Origin: a virus
IMG/VR virus record: IMGVR_UViG_3300020418_000037
Coordinates: 1-27,124 of that record
Strand: one strand, 5' to 3'
DNA length: 27,124 nucleotides
Within the stretch, counting starts at the first letter, position 1, and each line of letters opens with the position of its first letter. Shown in pieces: positions 1 to 7,141 of this stretch. A program made the translations under genes and the position numbers. Under the pieces are notes generated by a model. The model was not told the origin of the DNA. It saw nothing but the letters and a program-made list of their open reading frames with translations, and did no database searches.

Positions 1-1
1 T

Positions 2-199
2 AAAGCAAATACATCAGCAAGAGGAATGCTGAGATCGGCAAGGAGATTAAAATCCTCAGATGATGATTCTTTTCTTAACCACTTGGATATAGGAGACCCC
101 GATTCAAGGAAGCATAAAAGGGGTTTCGGTGGAGCAGATGATATTGCTGATTGGTTCCATAATAATGATAGGTCAGACGATTGGAGACAACGTGATTAA
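2..199 (+). CDS. C-terminal end of an unidentified phage protein (5' truncated)
   Basis: A frame open from base 2 runs to a TAA at 197-199 and gives 65 residues; the gene begins left of the window. The visible part is hydrophilic and highly charged, with Asp clusters and the ending DDWRQRD. It has no membrane segment or domain I recognise. It converges with gp53 on the other strand: the two stop codons abut with no intergenic base, so there is no room for a terminator. Its position beside baseplate genes suggests a conserved cyanophage gene, but no function can be assigned. The absence of stops over 65 codons and the exact abutment of stops are the support for it being real. Confidence 0.6.
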   Translation, partial: KANTSARGMLRSARRLKSSDDDSFLNHLDIGDPDSRKHKRGFGGADDIADWFHNNDRSDDWRQRD

Positions 200-1192
200 T
201 TACCAGTGCCAGTGTTGGTATCCACTTCCATAATATCCTCCACCACCAGAAGATCCACTGCTTGATGAACTGCTAGAAGAAGAGGAACTGGAGCTAGAAC
301 TGCTAGAAGAACTGGAACTAGATTCAGAACTGCTGCCTGTTGATGTACTGTCATACGATGAACCTTGAGAAGTGGTTGATGTTGTAGATGAATCTCCTGT
401 CGATACCTGTGCGTTACTTGATGTTGCTGCTTCAGTAGTATCTCCCGATCCACCTCCACTAGCAATCAATGCTGTTGAAGATCCACCGCCCTGTGCAGAA
501 CCTGTGGATGCTGTAGATTGAGAAGGTTTCCTGTAACTTGATACACCAATAAACTCCTCTGCAATAGTGGTAGGAGTTTTTTTGTGACCTTTTGAATCTA
601 CCTCTGCGTGTGGTAGATAACGACAAAGACGTTTGAATTCATTGAGGAAGTCAGTTACATATTCTTCCCTTATGAGGTATATATTTCTCTTTTTCTCATT
701 TTTCTTTTCTTCTATTTCGAAATATGTCACTGCTCTACGACAGTCTTCCTTTGGTACGACAGTTCCATCTGACCTTACATATTGGAAATTCTCATTCACT
801 ACCATTCCTTCATCTAAAACTTTCTCACCTGTAGTTGCAAATATCTCTATAGATTCATAGTGACTGATTTGATCTACATCACCATAATGTTTTAGTGTGT
901 AATTATATAAGTCTTGACGATTCATTGGCCAATCTTCATTTACATTAATAATATTGTTAATGATCAACACCATCCAGTCCAATCCAGAGTCACCATAGAA
1001 TTTACGTGCCACTTGATCAGGTCTTTCACCTTCACCTATGGAATACTGTGTGAATCCTAGAAGACTTCCAAGAAGATGATCTTTTATTTTAATACGACGG
1101 AAGATGTTACGAGTCAGTTGATAAGGATGATTTCCTTCTTGAATCGTTCTGTTACGTACGTAAACTTTTGGTAAGTATTTGAAGTATGCCAT
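200..1192 (-). CDS. 53: gp53-like baseplate wedge subunit with poly-Ser tail
   Basis: This 330-aa protein resembles the T4 gp53 baseplate wedge family, which helps lock wedges to the hub. Residues about 1-110 carry the recognisable part: an N-terminal MAYFKYLPKVYVRN-type start, then a LysM-like stretch (IGEGERPDQVARKFYGDSGLDWMVLIINN) followed by a segment rich in Asp and Tyr. T4 gp53 is about 196 aa. The excess is a C-terminal low-complexity tail from about residue 222, rich in Ser, Thr and Gly, with an almost pure Ser run near residues 285-312 and an aromatic end (YQHWHW). The start codon overlaps the gp48 stop by one base (TAATG type), so the two are translated together. The gp53 assignment is fairly sure; the role of the tail is unknown. 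Confidence 0.8.
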   Translation of the reverse strand: MAYFKYLPKVYVRNRTIQEGNHPYQLTRNIFRRIKIKDHLLGSLLGFTQYSIGEGERPDQVARKFYGDSGLDWMVLIINNIINVNEDWPMNRQDLYNYTLKHYGDVDQISHYESIEIFATTGEKVLDEGMVVNENFQYVRSDGTVVPKEDCRRAVTYFEIEEKKNEKKRNIYLIREEYVTDFLNEFKRLCRYLPHAEVDSKGHKKTPTTIAEEFIGVSSYRKPSQSTASTGSAQGGGSSTALIASGGGSGDTTEAATSSNAQVSTGDSSTTSTTSQGSSYDSTSTGSSSESSSSSSSSSSSSSSSSSSSSSSGSSGGGGYYGSGYQHWHW

Positions 1193-2277
1193 TAACTTTG
1201 TACCATTTCTCTTGTAACAAATTGAGTCTCTTTAAAAGTTAACTCAAGGTTCATAGATACAGGACCGTAATCGTGATAGGTATCAGCGAGGTTCTTCAAT
1301 GATATGTATCCTTGACCATCACCAGCAGCATCAATTTTAAGGTCAGATAGTACAACTTTTGTAGGATATCTGACTAACTTTGAAATGCCAGCAGGTTTGA
1401 TAGCAGAGAAAGAACCACTCTCAGATTCTGTTGCTTCAACTCTTACGATTGCAAGTCTAAAGATGTCTGGGATGTTTAAGTATCTTGCACCACCGATACT
1501 ACCTCCACCTGTACCTAAGAATGTATCAGCAGCACCTGTAAAATCGTTTTCACCAGAAGAATATGTTGGAAGCATTCTTTCTCTCAATGTAGATACGATT
1601 CTATAACATTCTTGTGCTTCCTTAATGTTGCGAGGTGCCATTTTAAAGGAGAATGAATGTGATCTGTATTGCACACCACGGAATGTAACTTCCTGATATG
1701 GGTTGAAGATCTTCTTAGATGTGATCGCCATTAGATCATCACCAGTCAAGTTACTTTCAGAACCAAGTGCTGAGTTTACTGCACCTAACGCTGTTGCTGC
1801 TGTGTTCATCAAGAACTGTGGTTTAGCAGTACCAGCTAGTTTCTGTAATGCATCAGTAGCACTCTCAGGTGTAATCTCACCTCCCTGTGCCAGATTTGCT
1901 GCTGTTGATGCACCTGTTACACCTGCAACACCCAACGTAGCAGTCTCATAGTTTGCTCCATATTGTTCATTTAAGCCAGGAGGGAGGTAAAGATAAATAG
2001 TTTTGAACAAGCTACTAATATCGTTATTACCTGCTACTGGGTTCGTACCCGATGCTCCATCTCCCACCCAAGTGTATGGGTTAGCACTACCTGTACCTTG
2101 CGTTTTAAAGATTTGGATACGTAGGTAATCAATGTATTGAGTGTCAACAGTATCTTGCCCTCTGATATTATTTTTTGACTTACTCACTTGAGCTGGTAAC
2201 TCTCTCGGATACACCAAAGGTGCACCACCGCCACTGGAAGTCGTCGTTACGTTATCATTTTCTATCTCATTTGCCAT
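1192..2277 (-). CDS. 48: gp48-like baseplate tail tube cap protein
   Basis: This 361-aa protein matches the T4 gp48 type, which sits on the central hub with gp54 and begins the tail tube. The family is close to T4 gp48 in length (364 aa). Visible features are an N-terminal Ser/Gly/Pro-rich segment with VYPRELP, a glycine-rich middle, and a C-terminal half with the tube-like pattern YRSHSFSFKMAPRN followed by ECYRIVSTLRERMLP. It is transcribed with gp53 downstream (one-base overlap), opposite to all later genes. Its start lies four bases from the start of gp4, so its promoter must lie inside gp4; a TATAAATA on the minus strand at 2356-2363 fits. Assignment relies on recalled family features and on the baseplate neighbourhood. 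Confidence 0.75.
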   Translation of the reverse strand: MANEIENDNVTTTSSGGGAPLVYPRELPAQVSKSKNNIRGQDTVDTQYIDYLRIQIFKTQGTGSANPYTWVGDGASGTNPVAGNNDISSLFKTIYLYLPPGLNEQYGANYETATLGVAGVTGASTAANLAQGGEITPESATDALQKLAGTAKPQFLMNTAATALGAVNSALGSESNLTGDDLMAITSKKIFNPYQEVTFRGVQYRSHSFSFKMAPRNIKEAQECYRIVSTLRERMLPTYSSGENDFTGAADTFLGTGGGSIGGARYLNIPDIFRLAIVRVEATESESGSFSAIKPAGISKLVRYPTKVVLSDLKIDAAGDGQGYISLKNLADTYHDYGPVSMNLELTFKETQFVTREMVQS

Positions 2278-2281
2278 TAAA

Positions 2282-2722
2282 ATGTCCTATAAAACGAAGC
2301 AAGGAAGATTCAAGCCACGCAATCCTGGCAAGTATAAAGGGGATCCTAGTAACATTATTTATAGATCTTCGTGGGAAAAGAAATTTATGCTATGGTGTGA
2401 CTGTAATTTAAACGTTCTGGAGTGGGGTAGTGAAGAGATTGTTATTCCCTATCGGTCTCCCCTTGATCGTAGGGTTCATCGGTATTTTCCCGATTTTTAT
2501 GTCAAATCAAGAGACAAGAACGGTTCGACCGTCAAGAGACTCATTGAAGTTAAACCTTATGCTCAGACTAAAGCACCGAAACCAGGACGTAAGACTAAGA
2601 AACTTCTAACAGAGATTGCTACTTGGGGTGTGAATCAAGCGAAGTGGAAAGCAGCGAAGGAATATTGTAAGGATAGACGATGGGAATTTGTGATATTAAC
2701 TGAGAACGAACTAAAGGTATGA
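2282..2722 (+). CDS. 4: gp4-like head completion protein (PD-(D/E)xK fold)
   Basis: This 146-aa protein is close to T4 gp4 (150 aa), which completes DNA-filled heads before tail joining. Shared features are KYKGDPSNIIYRSSWEKKF near residues 18-35, the WGSE motif at 48-51, and the block RRVHRYFPDFYVK. The nuclease-type residues are present: D71 in YFPDF, and E89-x-K91 in LIEVKP, with E32 upstream. That is a complete PD-(D/E)xK arrangement, as in TnsA-like nucleases. Whether the phage protein cuts DNA is not shown here. It is divergent from gp48 with a four-base gap and overlaps the next gene by ATGA. It appears to share translation with the downstream genes. Confidence 0.88.
   Translation: MSYKTKQGRFKPRNPGKYKGDPSNIIYRSSWEKKFMLWCDCNLNVLEWGSEEIVIPYRSPLDRRVHRYFPDFYVKSRDKNGSTVKRLIEVKPYAQTKAPKPGRKTKKLLTEIATWGVNQAKWKAAKEYCKDRRWEFVILTENELKV
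2356..2363 (-). promoter_or_regulatory. T4-type late promoter for gp48-gp53
   Basis: The plus strand reads TATTTATA, which is TATAAATA on the minus strand, the T4-family late promoter core used by cyanomyoviruses. It lies about 79 bases upstream of the gp48 start and inside the gp4 coding sequence. It is the only exact match near the divergent gp48/gp4 starts. It overlaps codons of gp4, so chance occurrence cannot be excluded. Confidence 0.5.
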
Positions 2723-3171
2723 GCCTATTCGAAGACATAAAAGATCTTTCTGGAGGAAAACCACACGGTAATGTGTGGTGGAGAAATCAGCTGTTCTGGG
2801 CTCTCGAAGGTGCTGACGGTCCTATACCAACTACTGCTGTTACATTTACATATAGAGCAGAGTATGGAGAAAAGATGAGGTTTTGGGATAAATATCCTAT
2901 GGTATATATTTTAGGGGAAAGTGGTCAGCACTTTTGGGGTGCAAATGTACACTATCTCCAACCAGCAGCAAGGAGTGCTGGTTTTAGTGTAGCAGCACCT
3001 CCCCAAACAATACATAAATACCTACGTAGTAATGTAATCAGTCCTCTAAAGAAGATCCCAGAGTCTGAATATGATGATATAGGTTTACTTCCAACTGAAC
3101 AATGGATCTCCACTATCAATGGAGTTCAAGTACCTATCCCAAGTGCAATAGTGTATAAAAATTACCTCTAA
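2719..3171 (+). CDS. Conserved-looking 150-aa virion-region protein, function unknown
   Basis: This 150-aa protein overlaps gp4 by four bases (ATGA) and the next gene by one base (TAATG), so it is embedded in the gp4-gp54 operon. It has no signal peptide or membrane segment. A central block around residues 40-80 reads as an aromatic-rich motif: RFWDKYPMVYILG, then FWGANVHYLQP. I have a general memory of marine T4-like phage proteins with the pattern DKFPL...G-(I/L/V)-N-(L/F/V)-HYL-P, but I cannot name the family. Its place between head-completion and tube-initiator genes suggests a neck, tail or baseplate role. That is inference only. Confidence 0.8.
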   Translation: MSLFEDIKDLSGGKPHGNVWWRNQLFWALEGADGPIPTTAVTFTYRAEYGEKMRFWDKYPMVYILGESGQHFWGANVHYLQPAARSAGFSVAAPPQTIHKYLRSNVISPLKKIPESEYDDIGLLPTEQWISTINGVQVPIPSAIVYKNYL

Positions 3172-3890
3172 TGGCAACACCAAATTCATTTACAGTTTTT
3201 AAAGATATCACAGGCAACGGATATAATGAGCCAACGTTGGCAAATTTATACTCTGTTGAGTTTGGTTTACCTGCTATCATAGGTCATTTACCTGGTTTTG
3301 AAGTGGATGTACAGAGTTGGTATAATCATATGAATTATTTTGCTGACGCTGTAAGTATACCTTCACGAAACATCACTACAGGAGACATCAAGAACGTAGG
3401 AATTGGTAGGAAATATGCTACAGGACAGACAGAGAATCAGTTAACTATAAGTTTTATGTTGACAAAAAGTTCTTGGCACAGGAACTTCTTTGAAAAATGG
3501 ATGCAGAAGATAGCACCAGACTCTGAGAATAGAGTTGGTTTCTATGATGATTATACGACTGATATATATGTTAGAAAGTGGGAACGTGGTTCCAACTATC
3601 TGAATCACGTCAAACAAGGTGGGACAGATTACTTTTCAAGAATGAACAAAGCTGTTGGTATCTATCAATTCGCTAAATGTTTCCCAGTTAATATGGGTGG
3701 ACTAGAATTTAGTAACGATGGTGGCGGTGTCTTGAAGATGAATATGTTGTTCAACTATGAGAGATATAGATTCACAACCAAAGTTCAGAAACCTAAAGAC
3801 TGGACTGAGGATAAAGTTATAACAGAGAATTTAGATGTTGCACAAGCGTTAGGGCTTGGAACTGATACAAACACTCAGTTTGGCATCTAA
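3171..3890 (+). CDS. 54: gp54-like baseplate tail tube initiator (tube-fold protein)
   Basis: This 239-aa protein looks like a tail-tube-fold protein of the gp54/gp19 group. gp54 forms the last ring of the hub from which tube polymerisation begins. Supporting features are an early NLYSVEFGLPAIIG segment typical of tube-like beta proteins, a central ITTGDIKNVGIGRKYATGQ loop, an LTISFMLTKS strand followed by FFEKWMQKI, and a late block ending in FNYERYRF. T4 gp54 is longer (320 aa), so this would be a compact version. It could instead be another tube-like protein, but its position beside gp48, gp4 and gp26 favours gp54. The ATG overlaps the previous stop by one base. Confidence 0.62.
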   Translation: MATPNSFTVFKDITGNGYNEPTLANLYSVEFGLPAIIGHLPGFEVDVQSWYNHMNYFADAVSIPSRNITTGDIKNVGIGRKYATGQTENQLTISFMLTKSSWHRNFFEKWMQKIAPDSENRVGFYDDYTTDIYVRKWERGSNYLNHVKQGGTDYFSRMNKAVGIYQFAKCFPVNMGGLEFSNDGGGVLKMNMLFNYERYRFTTKVQKPKDWTEDKVITENLDVAQALGLGTDTNTQFGI

Positions 3891-3894
3891 ATAG
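3885..3894 (+). promoter_or_regulatory. Late-promoter-like ATCTAAATAG before gp26
   Basis: The ten-base sequence ATCTAAATAG contains the stop codon of the previous gene and lies 36 bases before the gp26 start. The same ten bases recur before the genes at 19378 and 22976, and the exact TATAAATA copies at 16022 and 23838 also lie 36 bases before starts. Position and similarity suggest a CTAAATA variant of the late promoter. Confidence 0.45.
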
Positions 3895-3920
3895 TATTAC
3901 TGAATTGTAAACCCTTAAAT

Positions 3921-4625
3921 ATGCCTTTACCAACCCTTAGCATTCCTGATTACGAATGCGTACTTCCATTTGGACAGAAAGTAACTTATCGACCCTTCCT
4001 AGTTCGTGAAGAGAAATTGCTCTATATGGCAATGGAGACTCAGAATCAGAAGGAAATGATTAAAGCGGTGAAAGAGATCATCAAGAACTGTACTAATGTC
4101 AAAAACGTTAACACACTAACAACATTTGATATTGAATATCTCTTCTTGAAGATTCGTGGTAAGTCTGTTGGAGAAGTAAGTGAGTTTAAAATCACTTGCC
4201 CTGATGATGAAAAGACTACTGTTGATGTGGAAGTCAACCTAGATGATGTAGAGATCCAAATCCCAAAAGATCACTCCAATAAGATTAAACTAAATGATGA
4301 AATTACTTTGACGATGAAGTATCCTTCATTAGATTCTTTCGTTAAGAATAATCTAACTGATAATCCTGGCATCGATGATGTGTTCAAACTAGCAGCAGAT
4401 TGTACTGATACTATCGCTGAAGGTGATGAACTACACGAAGCAAAAGATTACAAGAAAGCAGAACTAATTGCATTCTTTGAAGGTATGAACTCCAAACAGT
4501 TTGGTGATGTTCAGAAATTCTTTGAGACTATGCCTAAGTTATCTCACGAGATCGAGGTGTTCAATCCAAAGACTGAAGTTAAGAGCACTGTTACATTGGA
4601 AGGACTAGCAGCTTTTTTCGAATAG
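3921..4625 (+). CDS. 26: gp26-like baseplate hub/assembly protein
   Basis: This 234-aa protein fits T4 gp26 (208 aa), a hub-assembly protein. The N-terminus LPTLSIPDYECVLPFGQKVTYRPFLVREEK, with LYMAMET and a later LFLKIRGKSVGE stretch, is the characteristic pattern. The C-terminal third is helical (FFEGMNSKQFGDVQKFFETMP). The last codons GCT TTT TTC GAA TAG contain a T_TTT_TTC slippery heptamer in the correct frame, which would place ribosomes in the gp51 frame. It follows the tube-initiator gene and precedes the tape-measure-like genes, the position of tail assembly chaperones in other phages. The start is ATG at 3921, with no clear Shine-Dalgarno sequence, 36 bases after a late-promoter-like site. 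Confidence 0.8.
   Translation: MPLPTLSIPDYECVLPFGQKVTYRPFLVREEKLLYMAMETQNQKEMIKAVKEIIKNCTNVKNVNTLTTFDIEYLFLKIRGKSVGEVSEFKITCPDDEKTTVDVEVNLDDVEIQIPKDHSNKIKLNDEITLTMKYPSLDSFVKNNLTDNPGIDDVFKLAADCTDTIAEGDELHEAKDYKKAELIAFFEGMNSKQFGDVQKFFETMPKLSHEIEVFNPKTEVKSTVTLEGLAAFFE
4598..4619 (+). promoter_or_regulatory. Putative -1 ribosomal frameshift site linking gp26 to gp51
   Basis: Bases 4613-4619 read TTTTTTC, split by the gp26 frame as GC(T TTT TTC), an exact X_XXY_YYZ slippery heptamer. Slipping back one base continues at CGA (4619-4621) in the open gp51 frame, avoiding the gp26 stop two codons later. Eight bases upstream is GGAAGGA (4598-4604), a Shine-Dalgarno-like sequence with no suitable start codon at normal distance; such sequences stimulate -1 shifts at the dnaX site. 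I see no strong hairpin downstream. The product would be about 299 residues. Confidence 0.6.
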
Positions 4626-4819
4626 CCCTAGCTCACGACTCTCTATTGAACTTGTATGAGGTTAATTTTGCCCTTATGCAACACCACAAGTACAGTCTAA
4701 CTGAACTTGAGAATATGATGCCTTGGGAAAGAGATGTGTATGTGAACTTGTTAATCAGGTATCTTCGAGAAGAAGAAGCGAGACAGAAACAAGCACAGGG
4801 CACACAGACCAACTTATAG
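4619..4819 (+). CDS. 51: gp51-like hub assembly catalyst, probably made as a gp26 fusion
   Basis: The frame open from CGA at 4619 to TAG at 4817-4819 encodes 66 residues with the gp51-like core LAHDSLLNLYEVNFALMQHH, then YSLTELENMMPWERDV, then a charged helix ending in EEEARQKQAQ. T4 gp51 helps hub assembly and is not in the finished virion. The conserved-looking part begins before any ATG: in-frame candidates are a TTG at 4646 without a Shine-Dalgarno sequence and an ATG at 4676, which would remove the first 19 residues (GAGG lies 14 bases upstream of it). The -1 slip at 4613-4619 is therefore the more economical way to make it. The pattern of an acidic or Arg/Glu-rich helix after an M-P-W-x-R motif resembles C-terminal extensions of tail chaperones. 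The stop abuts the next ATG. Confidence 0.65.
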   Translation, partial: RIALAHDSLLNLYEVNFALMQHHKYSLTELENMMPWERDVYVNLLIRYLREEEARQKQAQGTQTNL

Positions 4820-7141
4820 ATGGCAGCTTTAAAGATCAGATCCTTTTTACCCGCGAAAACCACTGGTGATATTCGCACTGATCCTGCAGCCGCAATGACA
4901 ACCTCTATTAACCGTCTTGGGTTTGTTGTAGAGGATATTGGACATATCATCGCTAAGATGCATATGGATAAGTTGCAGTGGTTAGATGATCAGAAAGATG
5001 CAAGGAAATTAGCGAAAGATCAAGAAAGGGAATCAAAAATAGAGAAAGATGTAGAGAAAGAGGTAGAAGTAGAAGATAAAAAGGCAGGAGGTGTGCAGAG
5101 GAAGACTGGTGGTTTCTTACAGAGACTACTTGCACCCTTTATGTGGATTGGGACGAAGTTACTGACATTCTTTGCGTTGAATTGGATGGCAGATCCAAAG
5201 AACGGAAAGTTTATTAAGACAGTCCTACCGTGGATAGGTAAATGGTTAGGGACATTCTGGAACGTATTATCTACTGGTGTTAATTGGATATTAGAAGCAT
5301 TTGGTGAAAAATCGCCTGTAATGGGAGCATTGAAGATATTTGGTGGTATTGCTGCACTCTTCGCAGCAGACAGAATCTTAAGACCTTGGAAGTTGATTGG
5401 TGATGTCAATAAACTTAGAAAATTAGTTAGTAATGATGCCAATAAGAATCAGCAGACTAACCAGAGTCAGCAGATGACCAAAAGGCAGATTGCCAAGCAA
5501 AGACTGAAGAATATTAATCAGATTAAAGCTAAAAACAAGAGGATTGCCAAACTCAGAAGAATGAGGAGAATGGGTAAGGTGAAGATGGGTAGATTTGTGA
5601 AAGGTGGTGGTTTATCTGCATTGGCTGGTGTTGCATCTTTTGCTGGTAGACTCAGTGCAGGTGATAGTGTACAGAAAGCAGCAGGTGGTGGTATAGGTGC
5701 AGCAGTCGGAGGTGTTGCTATGACTGCTTTGTTAACACCTATACTCGGACCTTTCGCACCATTGGTAGGAAATCTGCTGGGTGGATTTATTGGAGATAAG
5801 ATAGGTGCATTCATCGGTGATGCCATAACTCCTATCATAGCTCCCATAAAAGACTATTTTGTGAACATATGGTGGCCAGCTATGAAGGCATTCTTCACGC
5901 CTTTAGCTACCACGATCGGGGAATATATGGAAGTTGCTATCCCTGTGGTGAAGATGGTTTGGACGAAAATACAACCATTCTTGTCTGAAGGATTGAAAAA
6001 TGTTGGTAAATTCTTGACCGAAGGACCTGTTGGAAAAGCAATTCAAGCATTGATCTGGTTGGTAAAAACAGGTGCGTGGATCTTAGGTGGACTGGTGAAT
6101 GGTATAGCCAAGGTTGTCGGTGGATCCCTTAACACGTACAACCGTGTATTTGGTGATGAAGAGACGAAAGCTGATGCTCAACTGGAAAATGAAAACTATG
6201 ACATTAAGAATTTAAACGAGCAGTTAGCAACTCTGAAAAAGAACAAAGAGAAGAAGGGTGGTGGAAAGAGATCAGTCTGGTTTGGTGTTGATGGTGTCAT
6301 ACGTACAAGTAATGGTGCACCAGGTATGCATATAGGAAATGGTCACGGTCATCCTTTTGGTTCAACCATTGACGAAAAAATCAAGCACTGGGAAGAGGTT
6401 TTGATACCCCACGCTAAACAGAAGGCAGCAGAAGCTGCACAAGCTGTGAAAGATCTTGAAAATTCTGGTGGAAATGTAGAAGCATTAACTACATTTACTG
6501 ATAAAGAACTTACAAGAGGTGATCACGTAGTTACATCTCCAGCTTTGGTTGAGAGATGGGGTAAGATTCACAAGGGTGTTGATATTGCTACAGATATAGG
6601 TGAAAAACTTTACACATTTATGGATGCAGTTGTAGATCAAGTCGGTACAGAAGGAGCCACAAAAGGATATGGTAATTATATCGCATTTACCACTAAGGAC
6701 GGTATAGGACAGTTCTATGCACATATGAATAAGATGTCAACGTTGAAAGATGGACAGAAGATAAAGAAAGGTACACAGGTGGGTGAAGCAGGTAACAGTG
6801 GTGCATCAACAGGACCTCACCTTCACTGGGAGACTGCTACTAACCCTGCTGATGTTGGTTATGGAGGTCCGAGCATCTTTGACCCATTGACAAAATATGG
6901 CAAAGAATCACCATTCTCAGGTAAGTTAGAACCAGTTTCTGATTACATTGTTGGAGGAACAGGTGGTGCTGAGAATCTAAATAAAGAGTTAGTGCAACGT
7001 TCTGAAGCTGAGTCCTCAGCTGAGTTCCGAGGTGGTACCACAGAGACAATGTACATCGTACAACCTGTGTTACGTGACATTGTTCAACAGAACAGTGGTG
7101 ACAAACTCGTGGCAGTTTCCAGATACGGAGATGATATCTAA
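4820..7141 (+). CDS. Tape-measure-like protein with M23 peptidase domain
   Basis: This 773-aa protein is probably a tail tape measure or hub-interior protein that also digests peptidoglycan. Residues about 50-95 are a charged coiled-coil-like helix; 100-185 contain repeated Trp/aromatic hydrophobic segments; 190-245 are Lys/Arg/Gln-rich; 250-410 are Gly/Ala-rich hydrophobic stretches typical of tape measures. A C-terminal LysM-free M23 (LytM) domain follows at about 560-700, with the zinc and catalytic motifs H584-x3-D588, H635 (FYAHM) and H667-x-H669 (HLHWE) all present. It lies just after gp26/gp51, the usual tape-measure position, and its N-terminal half aligns by eye with the next gene (LLTFFALNWM against LITFAALDWL). 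T4 has gp29 in this role; homology to gp29 is not evident. M23 activity is a strong call, tape-measure role moderate. Confidence 0.75.
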   Translation: MAALKIRSFLPAKTTGDIRTDPAAAMTTSINRLGFVVEDIGHIIAKMHMDKLQWLDDQKDARKLAKDQERESKIEKDVEKEVEVEDKKAGGVQRKTGGFLQRLLAPFMWIGTKLLTFFALNWMADPKNGKFIKTVLPWIGKWLGTFWNVLSTGVNWILEAFGEKSPVMGALKIFGGIAALFAADRILRPWKLIGDVNKLRKLVSNDANKNQQTNQSQQMTKRQIAKQRLKNINQIKAKNKRIAKLRRMRRMGKVKMGRFVKGGGLSALAGVASFAGRLSAGDSVQKAAGGGIGAAVGGVAMTALLTPILGPFAPLVGNLLGGFIGDKIGAFIGDAITPIIAPIKDYFVNIWWPAMKAFFTPLATTIGEYMEVAIPVVKMVWTKIQPFLSEGLKNVGKFLTEGPVGKAIQALIWLVKTGAWILGGLVNGIAKVVGGSLNTYNRVFGDEETKADAQLENENYDIKNLNEQLATLKKNKEKKGGGKRSVWFGVDGVIRTSNGAPGMHIGNGHGHPFGSTIDEKIKHWEEVLIPHAKQKAAEAAQAVKDLENSGGNVEALTTFTDKELTRGDHVVTSPALVERWGKIHKGVDIATDIGEKLYTFMDAVVDQVGTEGATKGYGNYIAFTTKDGIGQFYAHMNKMSTLKDGQKIKKGTQVGEAGNSGASTGPHLHWETATNPADVGYGGPSIFDPLTKYGKESPFSGKLEPVSDYIVGGTGGAENLNKELVQRSEAESSAEFRGGTTETMYIVQPVLRDIVQQNSGDKLVAVSRYGDDI

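Noticed and set aside
4633-4950. Minus-strand open frame over the gp51 region
   Set aside because: It is antisense to the gp51 and tape-measure coding region, and has no family features.
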